Shown here piece after piece: positions 1 to 8,037 of a stretch of DNA of 64,000 bases. The DNA lies in assembly GCF_016907495.1 (NCBI RefSeq), contig NZ_JAFBCC010000001.1:1736001-1800000 (forward strand). Direction: 5' to 3'. Source of the stretch: Arthrobacter tumbae (GTDB lineage: Bacteria; Actinomycetota; Actinomycetes; Actinomycetales; Micrococcaceae). Both the position numbers and the translations under genes were made by a program. Numbering within the stretch: the stretch's first letter is position 1; every line of letters starts with the position of its first letter. The notes beneath the pieces were generated by a model. That model made no database searches. It worked only from the letters and a program-made list of their open reading frames with translations, and was not told the origin of the DNA.

Positions 1-1589
1 ACGCAGGGGTTGCCGCGATCCTGCACACGGGCTACCCGGTCCGCCACTGGGACGCTGACCTCGGCCCCTCGGAGCCCCGTTACTTCCTGATCGAGCAGGG
101 TGAGCCCGATGATGCCGGTCCGGTCACGGTTGACGACGAGCCGCACCTCACGCTCCGCAATGTGACCGGGGGCATCGGCTCCGCGTTGAGGAACGCGAGC
201 CCGCGCATCAGCCCGGACGGCACCTTCCTGCTCACTTCGCAGACCGTGCCCGTGGGAGGAGGGGACCAGCGGTCGGTGCTGGTACGCGTCGACACTGCCA
301 CCGGGGAGCGCTCGGTCATCCTCGAACATCCTGATTATGACTACGATGCGGGCCCAGTCAGCCCTGACAGCTCAACCGCCGTCGTGGTGGTCCGGCACCG
401 GACCGGCCCTGATACCCCGCCGAACGTGGAGCTCGGGCTGCTTCCCGCCGACGGAGGTTCCCTCGCGCCCCTTGCCTCCGGTTGGGACCGCTGGCCGGCC
501 CCTGCCGCCTGGCTTCCGGACGGAAGCGGACTGGTGGTCACAGCAGACGACGACGGCGCCTCTCCGGTCTTCACGATCGACGTCGCCACGGGCGGGGTAA
601 CGCAGGTGACGATGGACGCGGCGGCCTACACCGACGTCGTTATTTCACCTGACGGCTCGACCGCCTACGCGCTGCGCAGTTCCTACGAATTCCCGCCGGA
701 GGCCGTGCGCATCGAGCTCGCCACGGGAACGGTTGCGCCGCTGCCAGCACCGAGTGAGCGCCCGGCGCTTCCGGGAACGCTGGAGCGGGTTGAGGCTATC
801 GGCGCGGACGGGCATGCCGTGAAGTCCTATCTGGTTCTGCCGGAGGGAGCCGATGCATCCCACCCGGCGCCGCTGCTGCTCTGGATCCACGGCGGCCCGC
901 TCGGTTCCTGGAACGCCTGGACCTGGCGCTGGTCGCCGTGGCTGCTGGCCGCCAGGGGATACGCTGTCCTCCTGCCGGATCCCGCCCTTTCAACGGGCTA
1001 CGGGCAGCGGATGATCGAGCGCGGCTGGGGCGCGTGGGGAGACGCTCCGTACACGGATCTCATGGCCGCGACGGACGCCGTGGTGGCGCGTGCGGACATC
1101 GATGAGAGCCGCACGGCGGCGATGGGCGGTTCCTTCGGCGGCTACATGGCCAATTGGGTGGCCGGGCATACCGCCCGGTTCAACGCGATCGTCACGCATG
1201 CCAGCCTGTGGGCGCTGGACCAGTTCGGGCCCACAACCGATGCCTCCTTCTACTGGGAGAAGGAGATGACGCCCGAGATGGCGCTCGAAAATTCCCCGCA
1301 CACGCACGTGGGGAACATCAGTACTCCGATGCTGGTGATCCACGGTGACAAGGATTACCGGGTTCCCATCGGCGAAGGCTTGAGGCTTTGGTACGAGCTC
1401 CTGTCCAAGTCGCAGCTGCCCGCCGGCCCCGACGGCGAGACCGAGCACCGGTTCCTGTACTTCCCCGATGAGAACCACTGGATCCTCAAGCCGCAGCACG
1501 CGAAGATCTGGTACTCCGTCGTCGAGCATTTCCTGGCCCGGCATCTGCTGGGCGAAAAGGTGGACCTGCCTGCGGAGCTGGGAATCTGA
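1..1589 (+). CDS. S9 family (prolyl oligopeptidase-like) serine peptidase, 5'-truncated
   Basis: The reading frame is open from the window edge (first full codon at 3), so the true start lies outside. The C-terminal half is an alpha/beta-hydrolase. The nucleophile Ser sits in GGSFGGY (Ser codon 1131-1133), the charge-relay Asp in HGDKDYRVP (about 1353) and the His in DENHW (about 1476), which is the Ser-Asp-His order of peptidase family S9. The upstream part has repeated SPDG-type segments typical of the beta-propeller that gates these enzymes. It probably cleaves oligopeptides or acyl-peptides. No signal peptide can be judged because the N-terminus is missing. The next gene follows after about 30 nt. 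Confidence 0.9.
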   Translation, partial: AGVAAILHTGYPVRHWDADLGPSEPRYFLIEQGEPDDAGPVTVDDEPHLTLRNVTGGIGSALRNASPRISPDGTFLLTSQTVPVGGGDQRSVLVRVDTATGERSVILEHPDYDYDAGPVSPDSSTAVVVVRHRTGPDTPPNVELGLLPADGGSLAPLASGWDRWPAPAAWLPDGSGLVVTADDDGASPVFTIDVATGGVTQVTMDAAAYTDVVISPDGSTAYALRSSYEFPPEAVRIELATGTVAPLPAPSERPALPGTLERVEAIGADGHAVKSYLVLPEGADASHPAPLLLWIHGGPLGSWNAWTWRWSPWLLAARGYAVLLPDPALSTGYGQRMIERGWGAWGDAPYTDLMAATDAVVARADIDESRTAAMGGSFGGYMANWVAGHTARFNAIVTHASLWALDQFGPTTDASFYWEKEMTPEMALENSPHTHVGNISTPMLVIHGDKDYRVPIGEGLRLWYELLSKSQLPAGPDGETEHRFLYFPDENHWILKPQHAKIWYSVVEHFLARHLLGEKVDLPAELGI

Positions 1590-1619
1590 GGGGCCTTCAA
1601 GGTCTCTAGACTGGGTCGG

Positions 1620-2129
1620 ATGAGCCAATCCTTCCGAATTCGCCGTGCAACCACCGCTGACGTACCAGTGATCAAGCAGCTGGTGGCTCCGCTCGCCGAG
1701 GAGCGCATCCTGATTGCCAAGGAGACGGTCGCCTATTACGAAGGCCTCCAGGAGTTCAAGATCGCCGAAGACGACGACGGCGGCGTGCTGGGGTGCGGAG
1801 CCCTCCACGTCATGTGGGAGGACCTCGCGGAGATCCGCACCCTGGCCACCGCTGCCCAGGCGCGCGGCACCGGAGTCGGCAGCGCCCTGGTCAACGCGCT
1901 GCTGGACGAAGCGCGTGTGATCGGGGTGGGGCGGGTTTTCTGCCTCACCTTCGAGGAGGCATTCTTCCGCCGTCACGGGTTCACGGTGATGGAGGATCAG
2001 TCGGCGGTGGACCCCGTCGTGTACTCGGAGCTCCTGCGCTCGCATGACGAAGGGGTAGCGGAATTCCTGGACCTGGCGCGCGTGAAACCAAACACGCTCG
2101 GCAACACGAGGATGATCCGCACGCTCTGA
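1620..2129 (+). CDS. argA: Amino-acid N-acetyltransferase (GNAT, Rv2747-type ArgA)
   Basis: A 169-residue single-domain GNAT protein. The acetyl-CoA loop is seen as AQARGTGVGSAL (about residues 78-90). The stretches GCGALHVMWEDLAEIRTL and the C-terminal VKPNTLGNTRM match the short actinobacterial glutamate N-acetyltransferase (M. tuberculosis Rv2747) as I know it. That enzyme makes N-acetylglutamate, the first step of arginine synthesis, and lacks the kinase-like domain of enterobacterial ArgA. No other arg gene is adjacent. The ribosome binding site is weak, but the ATG fits the family start. Another amino-acid or amine acetyltransferase is possible. Confidence 0.8.
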   Translation: MSQSFRIRRATTADVPVIKQLVAPLAEERILIAKETVAYYEGLQEFKIAEDDDGGVLGCGALHVMWEDLAEIRTLATAAQARGTGVGSALVNALLDEARVIGVGRVFCLTFEEAFFRRHGFTVMEDQSAVDPVVYSELLRSHDEGVAEFLDLARVKPNTLGNTRMIRTL

Positions 2130-2241
2130 CAGTGAACTAGCCAGCGGCGTGCAGCGCCGATAAGCTAAGGGTGCTTGGTATGTAAACGCCAGGTGAGTCC
2201 TCCCCACAGGGGGACGGAACGTCGACGAAAGGCGGAAAGCC

Positions 2242-2415
2242 ATGGGTGCAGACGACAAGACACAGAACAACGCCGAGAAGTTGGGCGGCAAGGTTCAGGA
2301 AGGCCTGGGCAAGGCCACCGGCAACAAGGAAATGGAAGCCGAGGGCCAGCAGGACCAGAGCAAGGCCGACCTCAAGAATGCCGGCGAGAACATCAAGGAC
2401 GCGTTCAAGAAGTAG
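2242..2415 (+). CDS. CsbD family stress protein
   Basis: A 57-residue, strongly hydrophilic protein, rich in Lys, Glu, Gln, Asn and Gly. It has the CsbD signature: an N-terminal NAEKLGGKVQEGLGKATGNK segment followed by a repeated amphipathic KADLKNAGENIKDAFKK helix. CsbD proteins are general-stress (sigma-B type) proteins of unknown biochemical role, usually single-copy transcripts. The ATG follows an AAAGG-like site about 8 nt upstream, and a strong terminator lies 33 nt after the stop, so it is probably monocistronic. Confidence 0.9.
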   Translation: MGADDKTQNNAEKLGGKVQEGLGKATGNKEMEAEGQQDQSKADLKNAGENIKDAFKK

Positions 2416-2447
2416 CCGGCAGAACATTGGTGGCATCGGGCCGCCAG

Positions 2448-2482
2448 CTGTGGGAAGGACCCGTGTGGGGTCCTTCCCACAG
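2448..2482 (+). terminator. Perfect 15-bp hairpin terminator after the CsbD gene
   Basis: CTGTGGGAAGGACCC and its exact reverse complement are separated by a 5-nt loop (GTGTG). It starts 33 nt after the csbD-like stop. The T run afterwards is weak (TTATCT), as is common in high-GC actinobacteria. Confidence 0.8.
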
Positions 2483-2592
2483 TTATCTCCGGGGCTACTG
2501 GGAGAAAGGTCTGGGCAACCGTCGCTGGCGCAGAGTACTGTTCAATGGCCAACCGGTTTTGCAGCAGTCGATCGCCGTCCAAGGAGACTCGC

Positions 2593-3594
2593 ATGAAGAA
2601 GCTGATCAACGACCCGCAGTCAGTGGTAACTGAATCCGTCGAGGGGTTTGGTGCTGCCCATGCCGACCTGGTCGAGGTGCATACAGACCCGCTGTTCATC
2701 ACCCGTAAGGATGCTCCGGTCCAGGGCAAGGTGGGGCTGGTTTCAGGCGGTGGAAGCGGCCATGAACCCCTGCACGCCGGGTTCGTTGGCCGCGGAATGC
2801 TCGACGCCGCGGTTCCCGGTGCAGTGTTCACCTCGCCGACTCCGGATCAGATCATTCCCGCCACGCTTGCCGTGAACGGCGGCGCCGGAGTGCTCCACAT
2901 CGTCAAGAACTATACGGGCGACGTCCTCAACTTCGAGACCGCAGCCGAGATGGCTCAGGCCGAGGGTGTGGAGGTCCGGTCGGTCCTGATCAACGACGAC
3001 GTCGCCGTGGAAGATTCGCTGTACACCGCAGGCCGCCGGGGTGTGGGCGGGACAGTGCTCGTTGAACGTATCGCCGGAGCCGCAGCCGAGCGCGGTGACT
3101 CCCTCGATGGCGTGACCGGCATTGCCCAGCGGGTCAATGACAACGTGCGCTCGATGGGCGTTGCGCTCTCGGCCTGCACGGTTCCGCACGCCGGCGTGCC
3201 CAGCTTCGATCTGACCGAGGAAGAAATTGAAATCGGCATAGGGATTCACGGCGAACCCGGCAGGCACAAGATCGCCATGGAGAATGCGGACGGCATCACC
3301 GACCGCCTCCTCGAGCCGATCCTCGCTGACCTCGCGGCTGCAGAAGGCGATCGCGTGCTGCTCTTTGTCAACGGAATGGGCGGCACCCCTGCCAGTGAGC
3401 TCTACATCGTGTACCGACGCGCGCGTCAGGTACTCGCCGAGCGCGGTATCTCGGTTGAACGCTCCTTGGTCGGGAACTACATCACCGCGCTGGAAATGCA
3501 GGGGGCATCGATTTCGGTGCTGAAGCTGGACGATGAAATGGTGGAACTCTGGGACACGCCGGTGTGGACGCCGGCCCTGCGATGGGGAGTGTAA
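2593..3594 (+). CDS. dhaK: PEP-dependent dihydroxyacetone kinase, substrate-binding subunit DhaK
   Basis: 333 residues. It starts [12 protein letters not shown], the usual DhaK N-terminus, with an AAGGAG site (2581-2586) before this ATG; an in-frame start 48 nt upstream has no such support. [13 protein letters not shown] (about 53-65) is the substrate loop. His219 in GIHGEPG is the residue that binds dihydroxyacetone covalently as a hemiaminal in known DhaK proteins. It is the first gene of dhaKLM: the stop TAA touches the dhaL ATG, so translation is likely coupled. The cytoplasmic complex phosphorylates dihydroxyacetone to dihydroxyacetone phosphate. Confidence 0.96.
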   Translation: MKKLINDPQSVVTESVEGFGAAHADLVEVHTDPLFITRKDAPVQGKVGLVSGGGSGHEPLHAGFVGRGMLDAAVPGAVFTSPTPDQIIPATLAVNGGAGVLHIVKNYTGDVLNFETAAEMAQAEGVEVRSVLINDDVAVEDSLYTAGRRGVGGTVLVERIAGAAAERGDSLDGVTGIAQRVNDNVRSMGVALSACTVPHAGVPSFDLTEEEIEIGIGIHGEPGRHKIAMENADGITDRLLEPILADLAAAEGDRVLLFVNGMGGTPASELYIVYRRARQVLAERGISVERSLVGNYITALEMQGASISVLKLDDEMVELWDTPVWTPALRWGV

Positions 3595-4233
3595 ATGGCG
3601 TTGACTGTGCAGTGGGCTGAAGCCTGGATCCGGGAGTGCTCACAGGTCCTCACCGAGCATCGTTCCGAGCTGATAGAGCTGGACCGGGTGATCGGCGACG
3701 CTGATCACGGCGAGAATATGCAGCGCGGGTTCGCCGCGGTGGTAGGAAAGCTCGACGACAGTGGCCAGGAAACACCGGGCGCCGTCTTCAAACTGACCGC
3801 CATGACCCTGATGTCCACCGTGGGTGGTGCGGCCGGTCCGTTGTACGGCACCGCGTTCCTTCGCGCGGCCACAGCGCTGGGTGACGTGGCCGAGATCGAT
3901 CCTGCCGCCGTCGTCGTCTTCCTGACTGCAGCACGCGACGGCGTGGTGGCGCGCGGCAAAGCCGAGCCGGGGGACAAGACCATGATCGATGCGTGGACTC
4001 CGGCAGTCGAGGCTGCCGGCACTGCGCAGTCGGCCGGTGCATCGAGTGTTGAGGTGCTTGCGGCTGCAGCCAATGCCGCCCAGGCCGGGGCCCACGCAAC
4101 CGAGCCGCTCATTGCCAGGAAAGGCCGGGCCAGCTACCTGGGAGAGCGCAGTGCCGGGCATCGTGACCCGGGCGCGCAGTCCTCGGCGCTGATTCTCCAG
4201 GCAGCAGCTGACACCGCAGGGCGTCAACAGTGA
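3595..4233 (+). CDS. dhaL: Dihydroxyacetone kinase, ADP-binding subunit DhaL
   Basis: 212 residues. The Mg-ADP binding acidic cluster is seen as GDADHGENMQRGF (Asp35, Asp37, His38), followed by the GGAAGPLYGTAF loop and the C-terminal GRASYLGERSAGHRDPGA typical of DhaL. DhaL holds a permanently bound ADP that is rephosphorylated by DhaM and passes phosphate to DhaK-bound dihydroxyacetone. The ATG abuts the dhaK stop and the dhaL stop overlaps the dhaM start as GTGA, so the three subunits should be made in fixed proportion. Confidence 0.96.
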   Translation: MALTVQWAEAWIRECSQVLTEHRSELIELDRVIGDADHGENMQRGFAAVVGKLDDSGQETPGAVFKLTAMTLMSTVGGAAGPLYGTAFLRAATALGDVAEIDPAAVVVFLTAARDGVVARGKAEPGDKTMIDAWTPAVEAAGTAQSAGASSVEVLAAAANAAQAGAHATEPLIARKGRASYLGERSAGHRDPGAQSSALILQAAADTAGRQQ

Positions 4234-4958
4234 CGGTTGGCCTGGTGATCGTCTCGCACAGCAGCAAGATCGCCGAGGGCGTGATCGAGCTGGCTGCGCA
4301 GATGGCGCCCAACGTCCAGATGGCAGCTGCGGGCGGAACCAGCGATTCACCGTCGCGGATCGGCACCAGCCTCGAGAAGGTGCAGTCGGCGCTTGAGGAG
4401 GCTGAGCGGGGCGACGGCGTCGTGGTTCTCACCGACCTCGGTTCGGCTGTCATGACTGCGGAGATGACCCTCGAGTTCCTCTCCCCGGATACCCGGTCGA
4501 GGATCCGGTTGCCGCAGGCCGCGCTGGTTGAAGGAGCGGTGGCGGCGGCTGTGCAGGCGGAGTCGGGCGGAACGGTGGACGAGGTCGCTTCCGCTGCCGA
4601 GCGTGCCATCGTTTCCATTGATCCTGAATCGCTTGAGCCGTTCGTCTCCCACGGAGCCGCCGCTCCCGGCCCGCCGGCGCCGCTGGAAGCAGCTGCCGAG
4701 CCGGCGGTGACGGGTGCGTGGACGCTGCCCAACAAGATGGGCCTGCATGCTCGTCCTGCCGCCGTCATAGCAAGGGCGCTCACGGATCTGGACGCCGAAG
4801 TGACCATCAACGGCGTGGATGGCAAGTCGGTGATGCTGCTGATGTCGCTTGCCCTCGGCGAGGGCAAGGAGCTCCACGCTGAGGCCACCGGCCCGGACGC
4901 ACACAAGGCCATCGAGTATATCGGCGGTGAGGTGACGGCGGGGTTCGGGGAGCTCTAG
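4230..4958 (+). CDS. dhaM: Dihydroxyacetone kinase phosphotransfer subunit DhaM, EIIA-HPr fusion
   Basis: 242 residues with two PTS domains. Residues 1-130 are a mannose-type EIIA domain with the phospho-His at His10 (VIVSHSSKIAEG). An Ala/Pro-rich linker (about 145-160) leads to an HPr domain with His173 in GLHARPAA and the DGKSVMLLMSLALG regulatory region. It takes phosphate from PEP via Enzyme I and HPr and hands it to ADP on DhaL. Unlike E. coli DhaM it has no EI-like third domain, so it needs Enzyme I, which is encoded at about 24.5-26.2 kb. The GTG start overlaps the dhaL stop. Confidence 0.94.
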   Translation: MTVGLVIVSHSSKIAEGVIELAAQMAPNVQMAAAGGTSDSPSRIGTSLEKVQSALEEAERGDGVVVLTDLGSAVMTAEMTLEFLSPDTRSRIRLPQAALVEGAVAAAVQAESGGTVDEVASAAERAIVSIDPESLEPFVSHGAAAPGPPAPLEAAAEPAVTGAWTLPNKMGLHARPAAVIARALTDLDAEVTINGVDGKSVMLLMSLALGEGKELHAEATGPDAHKAIEYIGGEVTAGFGEL

Positions 4959-4960
4959 CC

Positions 4961-5023
4961 GAACTTTTGCGCAGGTTCGGCGGCTTCCGGGCGGCGGAAG
5001 TCGCCGGAGGTGCGCAAAAGTTC
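4961..5023. repeat. Inverted repeat GAACTTTTGCGCA / TGCGCAAAAGTTC between dhaM and mutY
   Basis: Two exact 13-bp arms, at 4961-4973 and 5011-5023, flank a GC-rich 37-nt spacer. A third partial copy (TGTGCGCAGAAGTTCCC) lies at about 5030-5047. The element fills the gap between two convergent genes, so it may end transcription from both sides. It differs in sequence from the CAGGACAC palindromes at 36-48 kb. Confidence 0.7.
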
Positions 5024-5052
5024 CCAGGATGTGCGCAGAAGTTCCCCCGGGG

Positions 5053-5976
5053 TCAGGCGGGGAGCCGCAACCCGCGCGGAGTCTCCTCGGCCAGTCCGTC
5101 CGCAAGAAGGCCGTCCAGGGCACGCTCGAGCTGCTCAAGCGGAGCGTTCAACCCATACAGTTTCTCGAGTGCCGCCGGCGTACCGTACGCCAGGTCCACC
5201 GGGCGCTCGCGGATCAGCGGCCGCGGCACGGGGCTGTCTGCATGCCGCAGCACATGCATGATCGCCCCGCGCACCTGCCGGTCCGTTCCCGCCCACGACT
5301 GGCCCTTGGGCACATACGTCGGCGCCGGCTTCCCGGCCGCCACCCAGGCGCATCTCTCGAGGACCGGGCACCGCTCACAGGATGGCGTGCGCGCAGTGCA
5401 GACCAACGCGCCCAGCTCCATCACGGCCACGTTCCAGCGGACGGAGGCGGCGTCGTCGTCGGGCAGGAGTGTGGCAGCCCGTTTCATCTCGGCGGCGGTC
5501 AGCGTCGGCGCAGGCAGCGCGGCACCGCCCACCAGGCGCGCCTGGACACGGCGGATGTTCGTGTCTACCACCGTCTCGCGACGACCGAAGGCAAACGCCG
5601 CGACGGCGGCAGCGGTGTAGGTGCCGACGCCCGGCAGGGCAAGGAGCTCCCCATAGGAACCGGGCACCCTGCCCTCATGATGAACGACGACGGCGGTCGC
5701 CGCCGCATGAAGGCGCAGCGCCCGTCGAGGGTAGCCCAGGCGCCCCCAGTGGCGGAGGGCATCCCCCGTTGGGGCTGCGGCGAGATCCGCCGGCGTCGGC
5801 CAGCGCGACATCCAGTCTTCCCACACGGGCAGGACCCGCGCCACGGGAGTCTGCTGGAGCATGAACTCGCTCACCAGAACGCCCCAGGGGGTGCGGGAGG
5901 GGAGCCGCCAGGGTAGGTCGCGGGCGGCGTCGTCGAACCAGTCGCTCAGGCGAGCATGCAGCACTGCGGCGTCCAC
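5053..5976 (-). CDS. mutY: A/G-specific adenine glycosylase MutY
   Basis: Removes adenine mispaired with 8-oxoguanine. I chose the GTG at 5976 because a GGAG site lies 7 nt upstream and because the numbering then gives Glu37 (SEFMLQQT) and Asp138 (VVDTNIRR), the catalytic positions of E. coli MutY. The open frame allows a GTG at 6015. The helix-hairpin-helix is LPGVGTYTAAAVAAFAFG. The [4Fe-4S] ligands are Cys193, Cys200, Cys203 and Cys209 (C-X6-C-X2-C-X5-C). At 307 residues the C-terminal 8-oxoG-recognition domain is short or degenerate. The disA and radA neighbours match the mycobacterial arrangement. Confidence 0.94.
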   Translation of the reverse strand: MDAAVLHARLSDWFDDAARDLPWRLPSRTPWGVLVSEFMLQQTPVARVLPVWEDWMSRWPTPADLAAAPTGDALRHWGRLGYPRRALRLHAAATAVVVHHEGRVPGSYGELLALPGVGTYTAAAVAAFAFGRRETVVDTNIRRVQARLVGGAALPAPTLTAAEMKRAATLLPDDDAASVRWNVAVMELGALVCTARTPSCERCPVLERCAWVAAGKPAPTYVPKGQSWAGTDRQVRGAIMHVLRHADSPVPRPLIRERPVDLAYGTPAALEKLYGLNAPLEQLERALDGLLADGLAEETPRGLRLPA

Positions 5977-6095
5977 GGTGAAACTCCAAATGTTCGACGA
6001 ATCGGCAGGATCCACCCTACCGAAGCGTCTGCGGATGTGATTGCCCGCGGCGTGGTGCGCACACCTGCCGGCGCCGGATCTCTTAGCCTTGAATC

Positions 6096-6791
6096 ATGAG
6101 CTCGGCAGGAGGTACAGGCAGCAGCCGGGTGAATAATCCCCGGCGGAAACCGAGCCCCCTGGTCTACAAGCGGCGCCGCTGGCTGGTCGCAGTCCTTGCG
6201 CTCCTGCTCATCGGAGGCCTGGTCTGGGCAGGTATCGCGATTGCCGGGCTCTTCCGTGCGGATCCGGGTCCCGCGCCGGCAGCCGCGGGTCCCACCAGTG
6301 CTGCGGCTGGCCCGCCTGCGTCATCAACTCCCTCGGCGACTGCGACCGCCTCAGCTTCCCCGACACCGACGCCGACGCCGACACCCACGGCGACGCCGAC
6401 CGAACCGGTGTGCAACCCGGCGTCGATCAAGGTCACCGGCAGTCTGGACGCCGAAACCTATGCGCCGGACCAGAATCCGATGCTGTCCCTCACGGTCAGC
6501 AACACGGGCGAGGTTCCCTGCCCGGTGAACGTCGGCACCTCGCAGATGGAGTTCCTGATCACCAGCGGCGAGGACCGGGTCTTCTCGTCCCGGGACTGCC
6601 AGGAGGGCGCGGAGGACCTCGAGGTGACCATAAAACCAGGAAAATCCGAGACCGCGCGCTTCACCTGGGAGCGGATCCGGAGCGCGCCCGAGTGCGCAGC
6701 AGCTGATGGGGTGCCAGGCCCCGGCCAGTATGCCTTCCAGACCCGCCTCGGCGAACGCACTAGCGACGAGATTGCGTTCACGCTTCAGTAG
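6096..6791 (+). CDS. Membrane-anchored extracytoplasmic protein of the mutY-disA locus (Rv3587c-like position)
   Basis: 231 residues. A short basic N-terminus (residues 1-30) precedes one transmembrane helix (about 30-52). Then comes a low-complexity Pro/Ala/Ser/Thr linker with repeated PT pairs (about 55-105), and an external beta-rich domain with three Cys (VCNPAS, SRDCQEG, APECAAA). The linker suggests spanning of the cell wall. A protein of this build lies between mutY and disA in mycobacteria (Rv3587c); equivalence is inferred from position and architecture, and the function is unknown. It is divergent from mutY and convergent with disA, whose stop is 24 nt away. Confidence 0.8.
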   Translation: MSSAGGTGSSRVNNPRRKPSPLVYKRRRWLVAVLALLLIGGLVWAGIAIAGLFRADPGPAPAAAGPTSAAAGPPASSTPSATATASASPTPTPTPTPTATPTEPVCNPASIKVTGSLDAETYAPDQNPMLSLTVSNTGEVPCPVNVGTSQMEFLITSGEDRVFSSRDCQEGAEDLEVTIKPGKSETARFTWERIRSAPECAAADGVPGPGQYAFQTRLGERTSDEIAFTLQ

Positions 6792-6815
6792 CGCTGAACT
6801 TCAGGCTCACGCGGG

Positions 6816-7892
6816 CTACATGAAGCGGTCGAGCAGACTGGTTTCCGCGATCCGTGAAAGGCCCTCACGGACGGTCCGCGCCCGCTGTTCGCCGATGCCG
6901 TCCACCGCCATGAGGTCATCGATGTTGGCGGCCATGAGGTTCTGCAATCCATCGAAGTGGTCCACGAGCCGGTTGGCGACCGTGGGAGGCATGGCCTTGA
7001 TCCCTGAGAGCAGTCGGTAACCCTTGGGCTGCACCACCGCGTCGAGGGAGTCTGTTGACGGGTTGAAGCCGAGCACGCTTGCGATGGTGCCGAGGTCAAT
7101 GAGGTCGGTGGAGCTGAACCCCTGGAGGCGTGCCAACTGGTCCTCGACCGGCGTGGAACTTGCGCCCAGTCCCGAGTAGTCGCGGAGCACCATTTCGCTG
7201 CCCGGGCCCAGGCCGGTTGTCAGCTCCTCGACCTGCAGGGAGAGAAGGCGGCCGTCGATGCCAAGCTCGAGCACGTACTGTGAAATTTCCTCGGAGATGC
7301 GGCGCACCATTTCCTGGCGCTGCAGGGTAACGGCGACGTCGCGGACCGTCACCATGGCTTCGATTTCCAGTGCCGAGAGTGATCCGGTGACCTGGTCGAG
7401 GCGCGCACGGTAACGCTCGAGGGTGGCGAGCGCCTGGTTGGCGCGTGCGAGTACGGGTTCGGATCCTTCCAGTACATAGCGGAGGCCGTCTATGTAGAGC
7501 GCGATGATCTGCATGGACTGGCTGACGGAGATGACGGGAACGCCGGTCTGGATGGCTACGCGCTCGGCCGTCCGGTGGCGGGTTCCCGACTCCTGCGTCT
7601 CGATCCGGTGGTCCGGCACCAGCTGCACGCCGGCACGCAGGATCTTGCCCGCGTCCCGGTCACAGACGATTGCACCGTCCATCTTTGCGAGCTCGCGCAG
7701 CCGCGTGGGGGAGAAGTCGATTCCGATGTCGAAGCCGCCCGAGCAGATTGAATCCACTGTGCGGTCGAACCCAAGGACGATCAGGGCGCCGGTGCGGCCG
7801 CGCAGGATCCGCTCAAGGCCGTCGCGCAACTGCGTACCCGGGGCTACCCGCGCCAGGGTTGCCTTCAGCGCGTCCTCCGGACTGCGTACCAT
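6816..7892 (-). CDS. disA: DNA integrity scanning diadenylate cyclase DisA
   Basis: 358 residues. The N-terminal DAC domain carries DGA (72-74) and RHRTAER (105-111), the motifs that bind two ATP to make cyclic di-AMP. A helical spine follows, and the C-terminal helix-hairpin-helix domain (ANRLVDHF...LMAVDGIGEQRARTVREGL) binds branched DNA. DisA links DNA status to c-di-AMP level and sits beside radA in many actinobacteria and bacilli. The ATG follows GGGAG. It is transcribed after radA with a 145-nt gap, so it may be in the same operon or have its own promoter. No c-di-AMP phosphodiesterase is seen in the window. Confidence 0.97.
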   Translation of the reverse strand: MVRSPEDALKATLARVAPGTQLRDGLERILRGRTGALIVLGFDRTVDSICSGGFDIGIDFSPTRLRELAKMDGAIVCDRDAGKILRAGVQLVPDHRIETQESGTRHRTAERVAIQTGVPVISVSQSMQIIALYIDGLRYVLEGSEPVLARANQALATLERYRARLDQVTGSLSALEIEAMVTVRDVAVTLQRQEMVRRISEEISQYVLELGIDGRLLSLQVEELTTGLGPGSEMVLRDYSGLGASSTPVEDQLARLQGFSSTDLIDLGTIASVLGFNPSTDSLDAVVQPKGYRLLSGIKAMPPTVANRLVDHFDGLQNLMAANIDDLMAVDGIGEQRARTVREGLSRIAETSLLDRFM

Positions 7893-8037
7893 CTCACTCC
7901 CTCTTCGAGCCGGACAGGCGAATGCACAGCCCGGCAGTTCCTAATCCTATGGGAGCACGGCTTGCGCTGACGGCCCAGTTTCCGCTCAAATGCGTAACGT
8001 TCGGGGTGCTGGGGCTTCGGAAAGGCGACGGGAAGCG

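Noticed and set aside
990..2291. 433-codon open frame on the minus strand
   Set aside because: It lies opposite the S9 peptidase and ArgA genes, has no family motifs, is rich in Arg, His and Gly as expected of a shadow frame, and has no ribosome binding site.
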